Positions 10,955-22,577 are shown, numbered from the stretch's first letter. The stretch is DNA of 64,000 nucleotides from Timema cristinae (GCA_039000515.1 JBCFYV010011135.1:19240178-19304177); one strand, 5' to 3'. The notes: generated from the letters alone by a model not told the origin. Numbers and translations are program-made.

Positions 10955-11850
10955 TTAATGGGAAGTGGCCAATGGGACCTATTATGTCGATAGATGGATA
11001 ACATTATGATTGACTTTAGAGAGATAAGGTGTAGTGAGGTGGACTGGAAATAACTTGCTAAAGATAGGGATAGGGTTTAATGAGATGGACTAGATGGAGC
11101 TAGTTCAAGATAAGGATAGGGTGTAATGAGTTGATCTGGATAGAACTTTTAGTATTAATTTCAATTCTTATTGTAGTCTTTGTTATTATAACTTGGATAG
11201 AACTAGCTTAAGGAAGAGTATTGTGTAATGATGTGGACTAGATATACAGTATCTAGCTCATTTTTTGGTTAAAGTGTAATTAGACAGACTTAATAAATAT
11301 TGCTCAAAATATATATTTTTTTGTAAAGAGGTAGACTTGAAAGAACTAGCTCAAGATAGCGTAATAGATTTAACTGGATAGAACTAGCTCAAAGTGGGGA
11401 TTTGGTGTAATTAGGTGTACTGTATAGTACTAGCTCAAAAGCTCAAAGTGTGGCTAGAGTGTAATTAGGAGAACTGGATAGTACTAGCTCAAAAGCTCAC
11501 AGTGTGGCTAGAGTGTAATTAGGTGGACTGGATAGTACTAGCTCAAAAATTCAAAGTGGGGCTAGATTGTTGCTAGGTGGACTGGATAATAATAGCTCAA
11601 AAGCTCAAAGTGTGGCTAGAGTGTAATTAGGTGGACTGGATAATACTAGCTCAAATTGGGGCTGATGTGTAACTAGGTGGACTGGGTGGAGCTCAAAATC
11701 TCAAAAAGGGGCTAGAATGTAATTAGGTGGACTGGATAGTATTATCTTAAAATAGGAAAAAGTGTTATACTTTAGTAAGTGTGGCAATGAACAGTTTAGC
11801 TACTAGCGACATAGAGTTATTAATTAAGTAAATATAGAATTTTCAGCTAT
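10955..11850 (+). mobile_element. LINE ORF2 3' fragment carrying a large minisatellite
   Basis: Around 10959 the frame reads GKWPMGP. At about 10996 it reads MDNIMIDFREIRCSEVDWK then a stop, then LAKDRDR. This is the C-terminal run of a non-LTR ORF2, where intact elements usually read NIKMDLREIGC.GVDWIQLAQDRDRW. After the array, VSVAMNS and SDIELL match the post-array segment of the copy at 3925-4415, including the shared ACATAGAGTTA. Stops and indels show it is dead. Confidence 0.7.
11020..11770 (+). repeat. LINE-derived minisatellite, ~16 units with a derived subfamily
   Basis: Early units keep the coding form GATAGGGTGTAATGAG...GGACTGGATAGAACTAGCTC. From about 11395 they are replaced by a homogenised longer variant of roughly 52 bp containing GCTCAAAGTGTGGCTAGAG and TGTAATTAGGTGGACTGGAT. 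Two or more subfamilies in one array suggest local turnover after insertion. Confidence 0.8.
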
Positions 11851-13050
11851 TTACATAAAGTTATATTTATTAACCAACATAAAATGATGGCTATGGGAAA
11901 TGTACTTTTGTTAACCTAAGTATATTCCTAAACCTTGTGGATAATTTATTTTAAACCACATCCTCTGTTAAAGTACCTAACATATCCAAATTGTCACCAA
12001 GCTAGATTATCACTGGATGAACCTCTCTAAGATCTGCACAGAAAATATGCCGTTATCTAACTATAAGAATGTCATCGTATGATATTCAGCTGTCGGTTAA
12101 CTTCCAATGATTTCGAATGGCATCTGTGCGTATAAGTAGCTATTTATTATAAATCATGAAATAATTTAATGTTGTATATTTTGGCGAAATTTAACCCCCC
12201 CTCCCCAAATTACCAAAATGTAACTTTATCTTACAGAGTAAGCTTGAGTAAAAGTAATAACAAACCAAAATATAAGTAGAGTTATAAGATGTCAGAATTT
12301 TGTAAGATCTCTAAGAAAAAGAGGTTATTTACCAAATATTCAAAAATATAAGTTGTTTTGTATTTTCTTTAAGTTAATTAGCTTGGATCGAATAAAGAGG
12401 CCAATTTAGAATATATGGTGCTGACATGCTTAAGATGCTTAGAAACTCAACGATATTTCAGAAATTTTATGTTATATCCAAATATGATAGTTGCAAAAAT
12501 ATAATTGAAATATCTAAAAATCTTTGTTTATTATTATATACATTATATTTTAAGTTTAATTATTTTGTTAAAGTTTATAAAAGACAAATCAACTAATTTT
12601 TCAATAACGTTTACAAGTAGTATTGTCGTTCGAGTTTTGAAATCCATCGAATATGTATACAGGAGTATGGGTTTGATAGGTAGAATTTATAAGAAATGTA
12701 TCTTCATCTGATTGAAAGAATAGTAAGGATGATATCGAAATTAATCACAATCTTCCCCACAACATGAAACTAGTTAAGATGAGACGCATGGTCTAAGATG
12801 TGGTGATACGACAGTAACTTTTATAAGAAATTTATTAATTAAATAAAAAGTAGCTACATCAGTAAGCATTGAAAAAAAAAGGCTTCAGTCTCTTGTGTCT
12901 GGTTTGATGATAAAGCCTGGCCTTTTATACTGAGCTTTTTTTTAATCTCATTTGTTCACTTCCCCCCAATTTATAACTTCAAAAACATAAATGTATAGAA
13001 CAAAATTTTCATTTTATGTATAATCAAGGTCAATTTAAAGGGTACAGTAA
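11851..13050. other. AT-rich spacer
   Basis: No exon, SINE or LINE was recognised. The frame at 12505-12711 is AT-driven. Confidence 0.5.
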
Positions 13051-13059
13051 AAAATGAGG

Positions 13060-13420
13060 GAGTCACACTAAAAATATTTTTCAGTACGATATTTATATCT
13101 CAATTCATACCATGACCTAAGATAATACTTTTTACTTTCTTTCGACACCTCGGAAAAAGAGTATTGTGATCATAAAAAAATCGAATTCTTGATTTTGATA
13201 AATATCGACGTTTCATGAACCCCTGAAACCGAAAAAGTGGTTTAGAAATGCCATCTGTCTGTCTGTCTGTATTTTGGGCTAGAGTTGAAAACATTTTACT
13301 GATTGGGTTCAAATTTTGGTATCTGGGATTTTCATAACATCTCCCCGAGGTATTTTTGGAATTAGATATCCTACCTCAAACCTAATGGTAATTTACTGAA
13401 AGGTATAAAGAGAGAAAATA
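13060..13420 (-). repeat. Dispersed repeat family D (antisense copy)
   Basis: On the minus strand it contains GTTTCATGAACGTCG-like and TTTATCAAAATC text, then TTTTTTTATGATCACAATAC and GAAAGTAAAAAGT. It aligns by eye with 40380-40520 and, less well, 22770-22875. A CTGT tract lies at 13255-13272. The family is not assigned to a known class. It may be the non-coding end of a retrotransposon. Confidence 0.55.
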
Positions 13421-13689
13421 AATTTTCTCAAAATTTTCTTTAGCAATTATAATTAAATTTAGTATATAGACATTATGTATTATCGTGTCAAGATAGCAAT
13501 TTTTATTTTCTCATGAATATGACTGAGGGGTACTTTACATAATGGAAATGTTGCAGTTTTAGTCATTTATTCGTGAATATTAGAGATATGAATTAACCTA
13601 TCAATGTGAAATTGTAGCTCTCTTATGTACTCAAATCTTTTATTTGAAATATATTTTTATAAAATCAATAGTTTATGAGCTTTAGCTGC

Positions 13690-13722
13690 ATATATATATA
13701 TATATAATACACACACACAAAC
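13690..13722. repeat. (TA)n(CA)n microsatellite
   Basis: About nine TA units pass into CA units with an interrupting A. The frame crossing it (13657-13923) is an artefact. Confidence 0.85.
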
Positions 13723-14029
13723 ACATTTTAATTTGGGTCTTTGAAAATGAATTTCATTCTTATGCTCTTTGGTGGGAAAGATGTATCTTTTTTTTTTCAA
13801 TTTTTCTGTAACAGTATTCCTAGTTCCTAATTCCATAGAGTAAGTAACAATGCATACTATTTCATTTATGAATTTTTGTGCAATATTTGTACAACAATGT
13901 ATTAGCGTATTATTTGGTTTCACAAACCATAATATTCATTAGTATATGTCTATTTTAAGATAAAATTGGGAGAAAGTCGGTGCACAGTACCATTTATTTT
14001 AAAATTAATTTAAATATGACAGATAATTC

Positions 14030-14130
14030 TCATAACCATAATTTTAAGTGTATTAAAAATATCGTATAATTTTCTAAGAGATGACAGCACTAACTCAATT
14101 TGAGCTTAAATTGGACTTTCCTCCTTTTTA
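14030..14130. repeat. Short dispersed repeat E, copy 1
   Basis: TTCTAAGAGATGACAGCACT then AACTCAATTTGAGC and TTTCCTCC resemble 17690-17745, which has GTTCTAACAGATGACGACAT then TAGCTCCATTTGAG and TTTTCCTC. With only two copies, the element type is unknown. Confidence 0.4.
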
Positions 14131-14365
14131 TCCTGTGCCCGTCATTTGATTGTTCTCTGAGCTCCTTTAAGAGAGCGAACCTACAAGAGCTAATTAAATT
14201 CAACCAACTCCTGATCCGTAAGCCTCTAGTCCTTACAGTCTTTTGGTACTTTGATAGCATTAACTGCTAACTCACTAAGAATTACCATTATGTACAAACA
14301 CTTGTAGGTAAATAAATAACCACTGAAATGAATGAAACACGCATTACAAATATTAATTACATAGG

Positions 14366-14612
14366 ACCCGCTTCGGTGGTGTAGTTGACTAACGCGGTAG
14401 TTTCGTGTTGAGCTAGACTGCCGAGGACGGGGAGATTGAGGTTAGAATCTTGATCGGGTGAACAGGGGGTAGATTTTACTAGATGGCATTTCACTCTCTC
14501 TCCATGCAAATGCAGGTTCACTTCCCCTATTTTCAATTTTCCCTAATTCCTAATCCATTAGCATAATTAGTACTTAAGCGTATACCCTGAACGGGTAGCA
14601 AGACGCGGTGTT
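14366..14612 (+). mobile_element. SINE-B copy, full length
   Basis: The head is CCCGCTTCGGTGGTGTAGTT, with TGCCGAGGACGGGGAGATTG and a damaged B box (GGTTAGAATCTTG). The tail is CCTGAACGGGTAGCAAGACG. Flanks TAATTACATAGG (14354-14365) and TAATTATATAGG (14625-14636) match at 11 of 12 positions. The tail ends in an A-run instead of AAT repeats. Confidence 0.9.
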
Positions 14613-15265
14613 AAGTAAAAAAAATAATTATATAGGTCTATACCTCGATCCAAGACTCTTGTATTTTCTTTAAGTTAACTTATATAATTCAGTAATTCAA
14701 TATTTTATATATTAAGGGCACAATTAATTAGTTTAAATAAACATTGGTGGATTGTCGCAGTTAAAGTTGATATTATCGTGCTAAAATATACTCAAAAATA
14801 TTTTATTTGTGAATGAGATCTCACTCGACTTTTTATTTAAATTTGTAATCCTCAAATATTATCAACCTTCAAAAACATATGAGCTTTAAGTGTGAATTTT
14901 TAAGAAAGGCGTTTATTCATCCCTTTCTCCCCATGATGAGAGTCTTAAAACTTCCCTTCTTCCAGCTCTCTTAGATGGCATGTTGATACGTATATATACA
15001 CGAGTAGAAATTTGTTGTGGTTGTTGTATACACATATATTTTTCCCATCGTAATGTAAACTAATAATGAGTGTAGAGATGAGCCACTGCGTATACAGCAG
15101 AAGAGTTAAAAACTATCCTAAGAAGTTGAGATTTCTAAGGGAATTAGTATTTTTACCGATAGCATGCATTTCTAGACTTTAAAATGAAGTTTTATATTAT
15201 TAATATAGGTTCAAACATTTTCTCGTAATTTTCATCACTGGAAGTTGACTTAAAAAATAGATGTA
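14613..15265. other. AT-rich spacer
   Basis: Nothing recognised; it leads into the long microsatellite. Confidence 0.5.
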
Positions 15266-15269
15266 AGAT

Positions 15270-15955
15270 AATGTAGTATATATATATATGTTTGTATATA
15301 TAATTATACATATATGTTTGTATATATAATTATATATGTTTGTATATATGATTATATATATGCTTGTATACATGATTATATTTTGTTTATATATATATAA
15401 ATGTGTTTAAATATATATTGTGTTTATAAATATATATTTGTGTGTATAAATGTGTATATATATGTATATATATGTGTATATATATATTTGTGTGTATATA
15501 TATGTGTGTTTAAAATATATATTTGTGTGTATAAATGTGTATATGTATATATATATATATGTGTATATGTATATATATATATATATATATATGTGTGTAT
15601 ATATATTTGTATATGTGTGTGTATATATATTTGTTGTATATATGTGTTTTATATATATTTGTGTGTATATATGTGTGTGTATATATTTGTGTGTATATAT
15701 TTGTGTGTATATATGTGTATATATATATATATATTTGTGTGTATATATGTGTGTGTATATATATATATATATTTGTGTGTATATATATATGTATATTTGT
15801 GTGTATATATATATGTATATTTGTGTGTATATATATATATATATTTGTGTGTATAAATGTGTATATATGTATATATGTGTGTGTATATATATTTGTGTGT
15901 GTAAATGTGTATATATGTATATATATGTGTGTGTGTGTATGTAAATATATAATAT
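15270..15955. repeat. ~690-bp TATATG/TGTGTA complex microsatellite
   Basis: A mosaic of (TA)n, (TG)n and repeated TATATTTGTGTGTATA-type modules, with a period near 24-30 bp in places. The long frames on both strands here (such as 15407-15964 minus) translate to Tyr/Ile/Cys/Val low-complexity strings and are not genes. Alternating purine-pyrimidine composition would favour Z-DNA or cruciform structures. Confidence 0.95.
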
Positions 15956-15996
15956 TTTCAACATGGCTTACTACTAATTGTTATTATTCACATATT

Positions 15997-16277
15997 ATTA
16001 TTATTATTAATAGTTCTGCTTCTTACTACCTGTTCGTGTTATACGCACTTACTCTAATGTGTAATGGTAGGGTGATTGTGAGATGAAATGAAGGACCTAG
16101 AGTTTAACGTGGAATCCGAACCACGGTGGAGGCCTGGCATTCCCCACATTCACAAATGTCTTGTCAGAGGTGAAGGAAAGGTTTGGTAATCAGATAAATC
16201 TGTGCTGGGACCGAGGATTGAACCCCGGACCCCATCACAGAAGTCTGACACCTTACCCCTAGACCACCAGGTGACCC
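15997..16277 (-). mobile_element. SINE-A copy (antisense)
   Basis: All regions are present on the minus strand, with a mutated tail hairpin (ACACGAACAGGT). Flanks TTATTCACATATT (15984-15996) and TTATTTACATATT (16278-16290) differ at one of 13 positions, supporting a target-site duplication. It follows the microsatellite directly. Confidence 0.92.
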
Positions 16278-16532
16278 TTATTTACATATTCACACTAGTG
16301 GAGTAATTATGACTAAGTTTAATTGTGTGTTATAGTACTCATATCAGCGTTGCAGGGGAGTGAGATAATATTTAAAGGAGCAAATAAAACTACTCTCAGT
16401 ACAGCTAACTGGTATTCAAACATCAATCTACTAATCAATGGCCAACCATACCAAATGAGACTATCTAGGGTAGTCAGTAAACACACCTACTCTTTAATGA
16501 ACCCTTAGCCCACCCTTGAAGGAAACTAATAG

Positions 16533-16743
16533 GGCCTATCCACTTCAGTGGCCACAGGTCTAGCGCGCTACTCTCGCTGTAGGCTTGACTACCGTTTGAC
16601 TGGGAGATTGAGGTTTGAATCTCGGTCGGGTGTACTGGGAATGGTTTTACAAAAACAGTTTCCCACTCTTATTCCATACAAATGCAGGTACAATTCCTAT
16701 AAATATAACTTTCTTAATCCCTAAAACCATTAGTGTTACTAAT
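16533..16743 (+). mobile_element. Old SINE-B, 5' part (split by SINE-A)
   Basis: A diverged head is followed by GGGAGATTGAGGTTTGAATC (B-box region) and TCGGTCGGGTGTACTGGGAA. It stops at TTAGTGTTACTAAT, where SINE-A is inserted. The remaining 3' tail resumes at 17035. Confidence 0.85.
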
Positions 16744-17034
16744 GGAGGTGACCTGGTGGTCTAGGGGTATGATGTCAAGACTTCTGTGCTGGCGGCTGGG
16801 GTTCAATCCTCAGTCACGGCACAGATTTATCTGATTTCCAAACCCTTCCTTATACCTCTGACAAGACATCTTGTGAATGTGGGGAATGCCAGGCCTCCAC
16901 CGTGGTTCGGATTCCACGTTAAACTGTAGGTCCTTCATTTCATCTCACAATCACCCTACCATTACACATTAGCGTAAGTGCGTATAACCCGAATGGGTAG
17001 TAAGACGCGGTGATAATAATAATAATAATAATAA
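16744..17034 (+). mobile_element. SINE-A copy nested inside an old SINE-B
   Basis: The head is GGTGACCTGGTGGTCTAGGG, with CCCGAATGGGTAGTAAGACG and AAT repeats at the end. The 10-bp duplication TGTTACTAAT (16734-16743 and 17035-17044) is made of SINE-B tail sequence, which proves the order of insertion. Confidence 0.95.
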
Positions 17035-17090
17035 TGTTACTAATACATAAGCGTACAAGTTGAATGAGAAGTAAGACGCGGTTTATAAAA
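17035..17090 (+). mobile_element. Old SINE-B, 3' tail (continuation)
   Basis: TACATAAGCGTACAAGTTGA then GAAGTAAGACGCGG is the tail of the element starting at 16533. It has an older tail form, CGTACAAGTTGAA, in place of CGTATAACCCGAA. Confidence 0.8.
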
Positions 17091-17504
17091 AATTAACAAA
17101 AAAAAGCAACCTTTGCTTGTACGGTTCTACTTGGATGTGGTCTGTCAAATGGGGCATAGTGTAAATAGTCAAGGCCCCATTCAGTGTTGATGGAGTGTAT
17201 CAAGTGGTGCTTTAATTTCCGGTAAGTACAGGGTAAAAAGTGGGAAATTACATCTACACACATATATCCATGAACGGAACTTTTATATCTCAAACTTTAT
17301 TTGGAACCCAGAAAATACATTTATTATATCATTTATATATGACACAATATTTTACCCTAGTATAAAGTATTTATTAAATTTAAAAATGTCAGCGGAACTT
17401 TTTAAACAAACCAGGAACCTCTGGCTTAGTAAGCCAATGCTATATCGAAGTCCATCGCAGACTCTGACCTAAAATGTGATTGGAGAATGAACCTGGGAAG
17501 GGGA

Positions 17505-17625
17505 TTATTATTGAATAGCTCAGTGGTAATATCATTGGTGTACTAAGCCAAATGTCTTGTGTTCAATTTTAAGGTGTCATTTTTCAATATATAGAATATG
17601 ACATTTAGATGCGGCTATAACTGAT
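17505..17625 (+). mobile_element. SINE-C-like tRNA-derived fragment
   Basis: AATAGCTCAGTGGTAATATC (A-box region), GTACTAAGCCAAATGTC and TTGTGTTCAATTTTAAGGTG (B-box region) are followed by TCATTTTTCAATATATAGAA. The same order occurs at 48594-48685, which has TAGCTCAGTGGTTAGAGCAG and TTATTTTTCAATTTTCAGAA. The base changes would not allow a functional tRNA fold. Confidence 0.6.
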
Positions 17626-17649
17626 TAACAAATACAATTAATTTGCTCT

Positions 17650-17760
17650 TAATTTACCATAATCTAAATTGTATAAGAAAAATCTCATGATGTTCTAACA
17701 GATGACGACATTAGCTCCATTTGAGTTTTCCTCTTGGTCTTTCATTTCGTGATATATAAA
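17650..17760. repeat. Short dispersed repeat E, copy 2
   Basis: It aligns by eye with 14030-14130 over roughly 60 bases. Class unknown. Confidence 0.4.
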
Positions 17761-18234
17761 GTTTAGAAACCTAATCGATAAAATAATATCTCTACATTAT
17801 CTTGTTTCCCTTTATTTATAGCTACAGTCAAATTCTCCTTTGAAGGATATTATATGACAGCTAGAATAGATGATACATCTACTTTAATGTAGGCCTATTT
17901 AAAAAAAGAATCAAGCTGTACTATCTGTACCGTCTAACTTTTGTTAATTATTGCTATCAGTACTTGTAAATTAGCGATAAATATATAGTAAAATTAAATA
18001 AATTTAGTTGGAAAAATATATGTTGGTACTCTTTAATGGTACTTTCAAATTAAAATCGAACAATATTACTGTGTAGATCAATGCAATCTATCACTATTTT
18101 ATAGTTCCTACTGGAAGTAGCTAAGCATAAAAAACAGTGCTTGTAGCCCATTAAAAGTTTTTTGAATAAATGAAAAATAATTTATTAATATATATAATAA
18201 TAATATAACAATAATTTATGTAATAACTAAGAAA

Positions 18235-18462
18235 GGAACATGCTAACCTCTATTTGGAGTAGACTGATGAAGATGGGGAGATAGGGGTTCAAACCCGGTT
18301 GGGTGCACTGAGAGTTGCGTTCACTAAATTTTTGTACCCTCTCTTTCCACGCAAATGTGGGTGCACTTCCTATAAACTAAACCTTCTTAATCCCTAAACC
18401 AAATTAGTGTATTTAGTATACAGGCGTACAAACTGAATTGGTTGTAAGACGTGGTACTAAAG
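18235..18462 (+). mobile_element. Old SINE-B subfamily copy
   Basis: GGGGAGATAGGGGTTCAAAC and CTTTCCACGCAAATGTGG are clear. The tail reads AGGCGTACAAACTGAATTGG then TTGTAAGACGTGG, again the CGTACAA form. Together with 17035-17090 it defines an older tail variant. Confidence 0.8.
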
Positions 18463-18508
18463 AGTAACTATGATTTTGCTTTTAGACAACGCTCTTTTTG
18501 AAGCTATA

Positions 18509-18568
18509 ATTAGTTTATTATTATATTATTATATTATTATTATTATTATATATTATTATTATCATCAC
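18509..18568. repeat. (ATT)n microsatellite
   Basis: An imperfect ATT/ATATT tract adjoins the 3' end of the following antisense SINE-A. Confidence 0.9.
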
Positions 18569-18832
18569 CGCGTCTTACTAGCCGTTCGGGTTATACGCAC
18601 TTACGCTAATGTGTAATGGTAGGGTGATTGTGAGATGAAATGGAGGACATACAGTTTAACGTGGAATCCGAACCACGGTGGAGGCCTGGCATTCCCACAT
18701 TCACAAGATATCTTGTCAGAGGTGAAGGAAGGGTTTGGTAATCAGATGAATCTGTGCCGGGACCGAGGATTGAACCCCGGACTCTCATCACAGAAGTCTG
18801 ATACCTTACCCCTAGACAACCAGGTCCTAGAT
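18569..18832 (-). mobile_element. SINE-A copy (antisense)
   Basis: On the minus strand the head reads ACCTGGTTGTCTAGGGGTAA and the tail CCCGAACGGCTAGTAAGACG. Its two overlapping frames (18606-18863 minus, 18635-18838 plus) are translations of the SINE, not genes. Confidence 0.92.
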
Positions 18833-19654
18833 TTTTAGTAATTAAACTATTTATTGTAAACACATTTCAAATATTGTAAAAAAAATTGTTGTTCTAAAGT
18901 GATTCTATTGAGAGGATGTGTCATGAATGTTAAGTAGGTTTTCTCCTGTTGCTAGGTAAAGATGGTTTTCCAATAGTTTGATGTTTGATGATCTGTCTGT
19001 CTTTAAGTTGAGAACATTATTAAAGAATCTTTGGTAACTCGATTCGTTCTCAAACTTTAGTTTGAGTTGGCTTTGCTGTCGTTTTTACACTTTGTGATTA
19101 TAGCTTCTGAACCAATGATGCTACTTGCTTGTAGCTGTTAAATAGTTACAAGTTAAAGATAAACTAATATACACAACAATCGTACCATGCAAAAAATATA
19201 TGACATGATGTTAAAATATCACCATAAAATTAATCTAAGAAACCAGAAAAATTGATAGATACGATCTAAAAACAATTTTTTTTTCTCCTTACCGCAGCAA
19301 GCTTTTGCCATTAACTTCCATAACTTAAAAGATATTTTATCTAATAATATTACATTATTATTGTATGATATTTTTTATAAATAATAGTTAATCGCAGTGA
19401 TATTTTTAAAAATAAATACTTATAATTATATCATAGAAATGTAGACTTAAAAATGTTATTATAGTTTGAGTATGTTACATTATTATATAAATATTTCCAA
19501 ATTTAAATTTAAGACGTGGACAATTCATATAAATTACTTTTTCATAAAAGTATGTTTTATTTAGAATCATATGCGTAGTTAACCTCTTTCATGAAATTTT
19601 TTGACAGTTTAGTAGACACATAAAAGGATGTAAAGTAAAAGAAGAGCCAGTCTA
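18833..19654. other. AT-rich spacer
   Basis: No recognised feature. Confidence 0.5.
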
Positions 19655-19940
19655 GGAAAGGATAGAGAAGGCATGACTAATGTGTTATGGCCATGTGAGG
19701 AGAATGGAGAGGGAAAGGACGGCCCGGAGGATGTTGGATATGGAGGGGGAAGGGTAGGAGGCCTAGAGGAAACCAAGGGACAGATGGCTGAAGGGAGTAA
19801 GGAGGAGTGTGGAGGAGAAAGGAGAGGACTGGTCAAAGAGGAGGGAGAGAGGTGGTGAGAGGAAAAGAGGCGGTGGAGTGTCTAATGTTCCAAACAGAAC
19901 CAGCCAGTGGCTGGAAGCTGTTCTTGATGATGATGTATGA
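19655..19940 (+). mobile_element. Non-LTR retrotransposon ORF2 3' end (second LINE type)
   Basis: A frame from 19681 reads YGHVRRMERERTARRMLDME, a stop, then RKPRDRWLKGVRRSVEEKG. This matches the usual C-terminal region after the reverse transcriptase domain (W.GHV.RM...GR.RGRP..RW). After one frameshift it ends NRTSQWLEAVLDDDV near 19890-19935, the common C-terminal ending with an Asp tract. The TGATGATGATG terminus is typical of such 3' ends. It lacks the EVDWIELAQDRD segment of the other LINE. It is 5' truncated, with at least two stops and one frameshift. Confidence 0.75.
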
Positions 19941-21075
19941 ATATATACTCTATTTTATAAGGTCTTCATTTTAACAATGGTATAATTTATTTATTCGTAT
20001 TTCACGAATAAAATGACTTAAGATTTATTTACCCTATTTGTTATGTATTTGTTTCCCATATTTACTATCCACCAAACCAGTATCCTAAACTATAATATTA
20101 ATGAATGCTTAATGTCAAACAAATATTGTATAATGCAACACGATTGAACAATTATAACTTATTAATATTTTGATAGTAAAAGGAATAATTAACCCTTAGA
20201 AGAACCTAGTAATTCTTGAGTCAACCATGCAATACATTGCATGATTACTTCAAAAGTATTTTTTCTTTGCTTAAGTCTGAGAGAAAGAAATGTCCTCATT
20301 TTTCATCACCCGAAAATTTTTTGAATACATTTTGAAAAGAATTATGAAAAAAAAATATTGTTTCGAAATAAACATTTTTGTGCATAATAAATAATCATTT
20401 TAAGATTTCAAACCTTTGTTTGCATTAGATACCAAGCAGTGTGTATGACAGACAGTCATATTCTTCATTTCATTAATATAGACTGATAAATATTGGATTT
20501 CCAAGATGCTAAAATATTTTTTTAGATTAGATCTTTGAACATTATTGCTAGTGAGAGCTTATTATTATGATTTCAGGAAAGGGAATTATTTCCAGTGATT
20601 CCGTGTGGGTTTAGACACTTAAAATCCTCTACTTTCAGAATTCTGCAAGTTTGATAATTTACTGTCGATCTAGATATTTGTCAAAAATCATGAGCAGGAC
20701 TGAAGTTTGGTAGAATAATGAGCGCTTAGCCAATCACAAAATACCAGCGCAAAACACATGTCACTCTGCAATAGCAGAAACTTTATCAGCTTTGTCCCCG
20801 CTGCTCCATAAAATCTGTTTAAAGGACCCATTGACTGAATCATTGCTTGAGCGTAAGCGTCTGCAATGCTAAATACTATAATTGTGAGGAGATTTGAGAT
20901 CATTCGTTTTGTAGGAAAACGCGTTTCCTTATTATTTTGTTTTTATTGGTTTCACGTCTCATAACCATTATTTGAAGGTATTTAGCTTATCATTTATATC
21001 CATCCGGTGTTCATCCACTCGAAGCTTTTATTTGCACTGCGTATTAATATTCGTTTCAGATTACATACCTATATA
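19941..21075. other. Spacer with small GC-richer pocket at 20690-20920
   Basis: Mostly AT-rich. The pocket includes GAGCGCTTAGCCAATCAC (CCAAT-type motif) and a 71-codon minus-strand frame (20688-20903) of unknown nature. Neither is enough to call a gene. Confidence 0.4.
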
Positions 21076-21077
21076 TT

Positions 21078-21225
21078 AATTGAGGTAATTGGCTAGGGAT
21101 GAGGAAGGCTGAATTTGAAGGACTTCACTAGCATATGCGTGGAGAGAGAGAGAGAGAGAGAATGGGCTGCCATTTAGTGAAAACAAGCCCCAGTTTACCA
21201 AACCGATCTCCCCGTCATTGACAGT
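21078..21225 (-). mobile_element. Decayed SINE-B (antisense) with internal (GA)n
   Basis: GGTAATTGGCTAGGGATGAG and GCATATGCGTGGAGAGAGAG are followed by CAGTTTACCAAACCGATCTC and CCCCGTCATTGACAG. The GGGAGAGT segment has expanded into about nine GA units. The tRNA-like part is mostly lost. Confidence 0.7.
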
Positions 21226-21734
21226 TTGTTTCTTCGAGAGTAATGCCATCGAAGGGGTTTAAATAATGTGGATAATCAACTGTTTCTACCTTGTGTTACA
21301 AAGATTCACGAGCCAAAACATTTATCTGACATCGTGTGAATTTCCACGCCACTCAAAATTATTCTACTCATCATTTTCTACAAACGTGTGATTCGAGTCT
21401 TAGAGACTTTTACTAACGGGTACTAAAGTGTTTGACACTGTTGACCATCGCCGGTGTTGAGGTGAACACTAATGTAGCACTGGTATCCAATACTTTAATG
21501 ACAACAAAATGGGTAGTATTTTTTTATTTTCCATATATGTAAAATTGTCTCAAGGGATGAGGAACAATTTGTTACTAGTGCTACAAAACAGAAGATGGAA
21601 GATAAGAATTAGGAAAAAACCTCTCACAAACACTCTGCTGCGTAGTAGGCTGAAGAAAGGCTTGTTTTACACTCGACCGGATGATTTTAGGCAACCCAAA
21701 GAATTACAGGACAACTTAACACTCCACATATAAA

Positions 21735-22015
21735 ATAGCCAGCAACTTGGTATAGTGGTCAGTAGTCAATACTGGCGGGGTATTTTTCGGGAAAGGGGAA
21801 CTACCCCTACCATCCCCAGGGTTTAGTAATAGTTTTAAATAAGGTTTAAGTGTTTCCACTGGTTCTGCATCCTCATTCTAACCATCATCTCATCCCATTG
21901 GGACATGGAAAGAGCCTCCAAGGAAAGGATGTACAATTAGTACATTCGGGTGTCCCCTGGACAACGGTACATTAGTACTGGATAATATTTCCACTAACTG
22001 GGCAACGAATGATGT
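21735..22015 (+). repeat. Possible tRNA-headed repeat of unknown family
   Basis: The start AACTTGGTATAGTGGTCAGT resembles a pol III A box. The rest is GC-richer with CATCTCATCCCATTGGGACA and GGGTGTCCCCTGGACAACGG. No second copy exists in the window, so repeat status is a guess. Confidence 0.25.
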
Positions 22016-22159
22016 AACATAGATGCACAAAATTATATATTTATTCATGTATACATAATGTTACAGAAAGATTTACAAAAGAGGAATAGCTCTTTTCACC
22101 AAAGAGTCTAACAATCAATTTCGTATATCAAAGACCTGAATATATATTATATATGTATA

Positions 22160-22577
22160 TTTTTTCTTATAGCTCTCTAACTATTGGTTTTATAAAAACA
22201 TATTTCAAGTAACAGATTTTTATCTTTAATCGTACTTTAATTTTATGTTTAATACTCGTATCTCAAATAGTTGCGGAGATTTGATTAAAATTGGAAAGTT
22301 CTGCTTAAATAAAAAAAATATCCTAAGTGTCATTTTAATAGGAAGTTAAAAATTAGTATTGTTTTATGTTAAACAATGTATATATATAAAATTAATCACA
22401 ATCGTAATATCGGATTTTGAGAAATTTGAGTTTTTATGCTTTTAGTTTACGGCAAACTAAGTGCCCTTAGTCTTAGGGTTGGAAGATTAATTACATAAAT
22501 ACTATGGGGGAACATTATGAAAACCCTCAGGACCAAATTTTGGCCCGATTGCTAAAATCGTTTCTGCTTTAGTCTGA
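22160..22577 (+). repeat. Dispersed repeat family D, 5' part
   Basis: ATTGGTTTTATAAAAACATA, TTTCAAGTAACAGATTTT, CTCAAATAGTTGCGGAGAT, GGGGGAACATTATGAAAACC and GATTGCTAAAATCGTTTC all have counterparts in order at 39975-40390. A SINE-A fragment interrupts the copy at 22578. Confidence 0.6.

Noticed and set aside
15401..15964. Long frames (150-185 codons) on both strands
   Set aside because: They are translations of a TA/TG microsatellite (Tyr, Ile, Cys, Val, His, Thr only) and occur in several overlapping frames at once.
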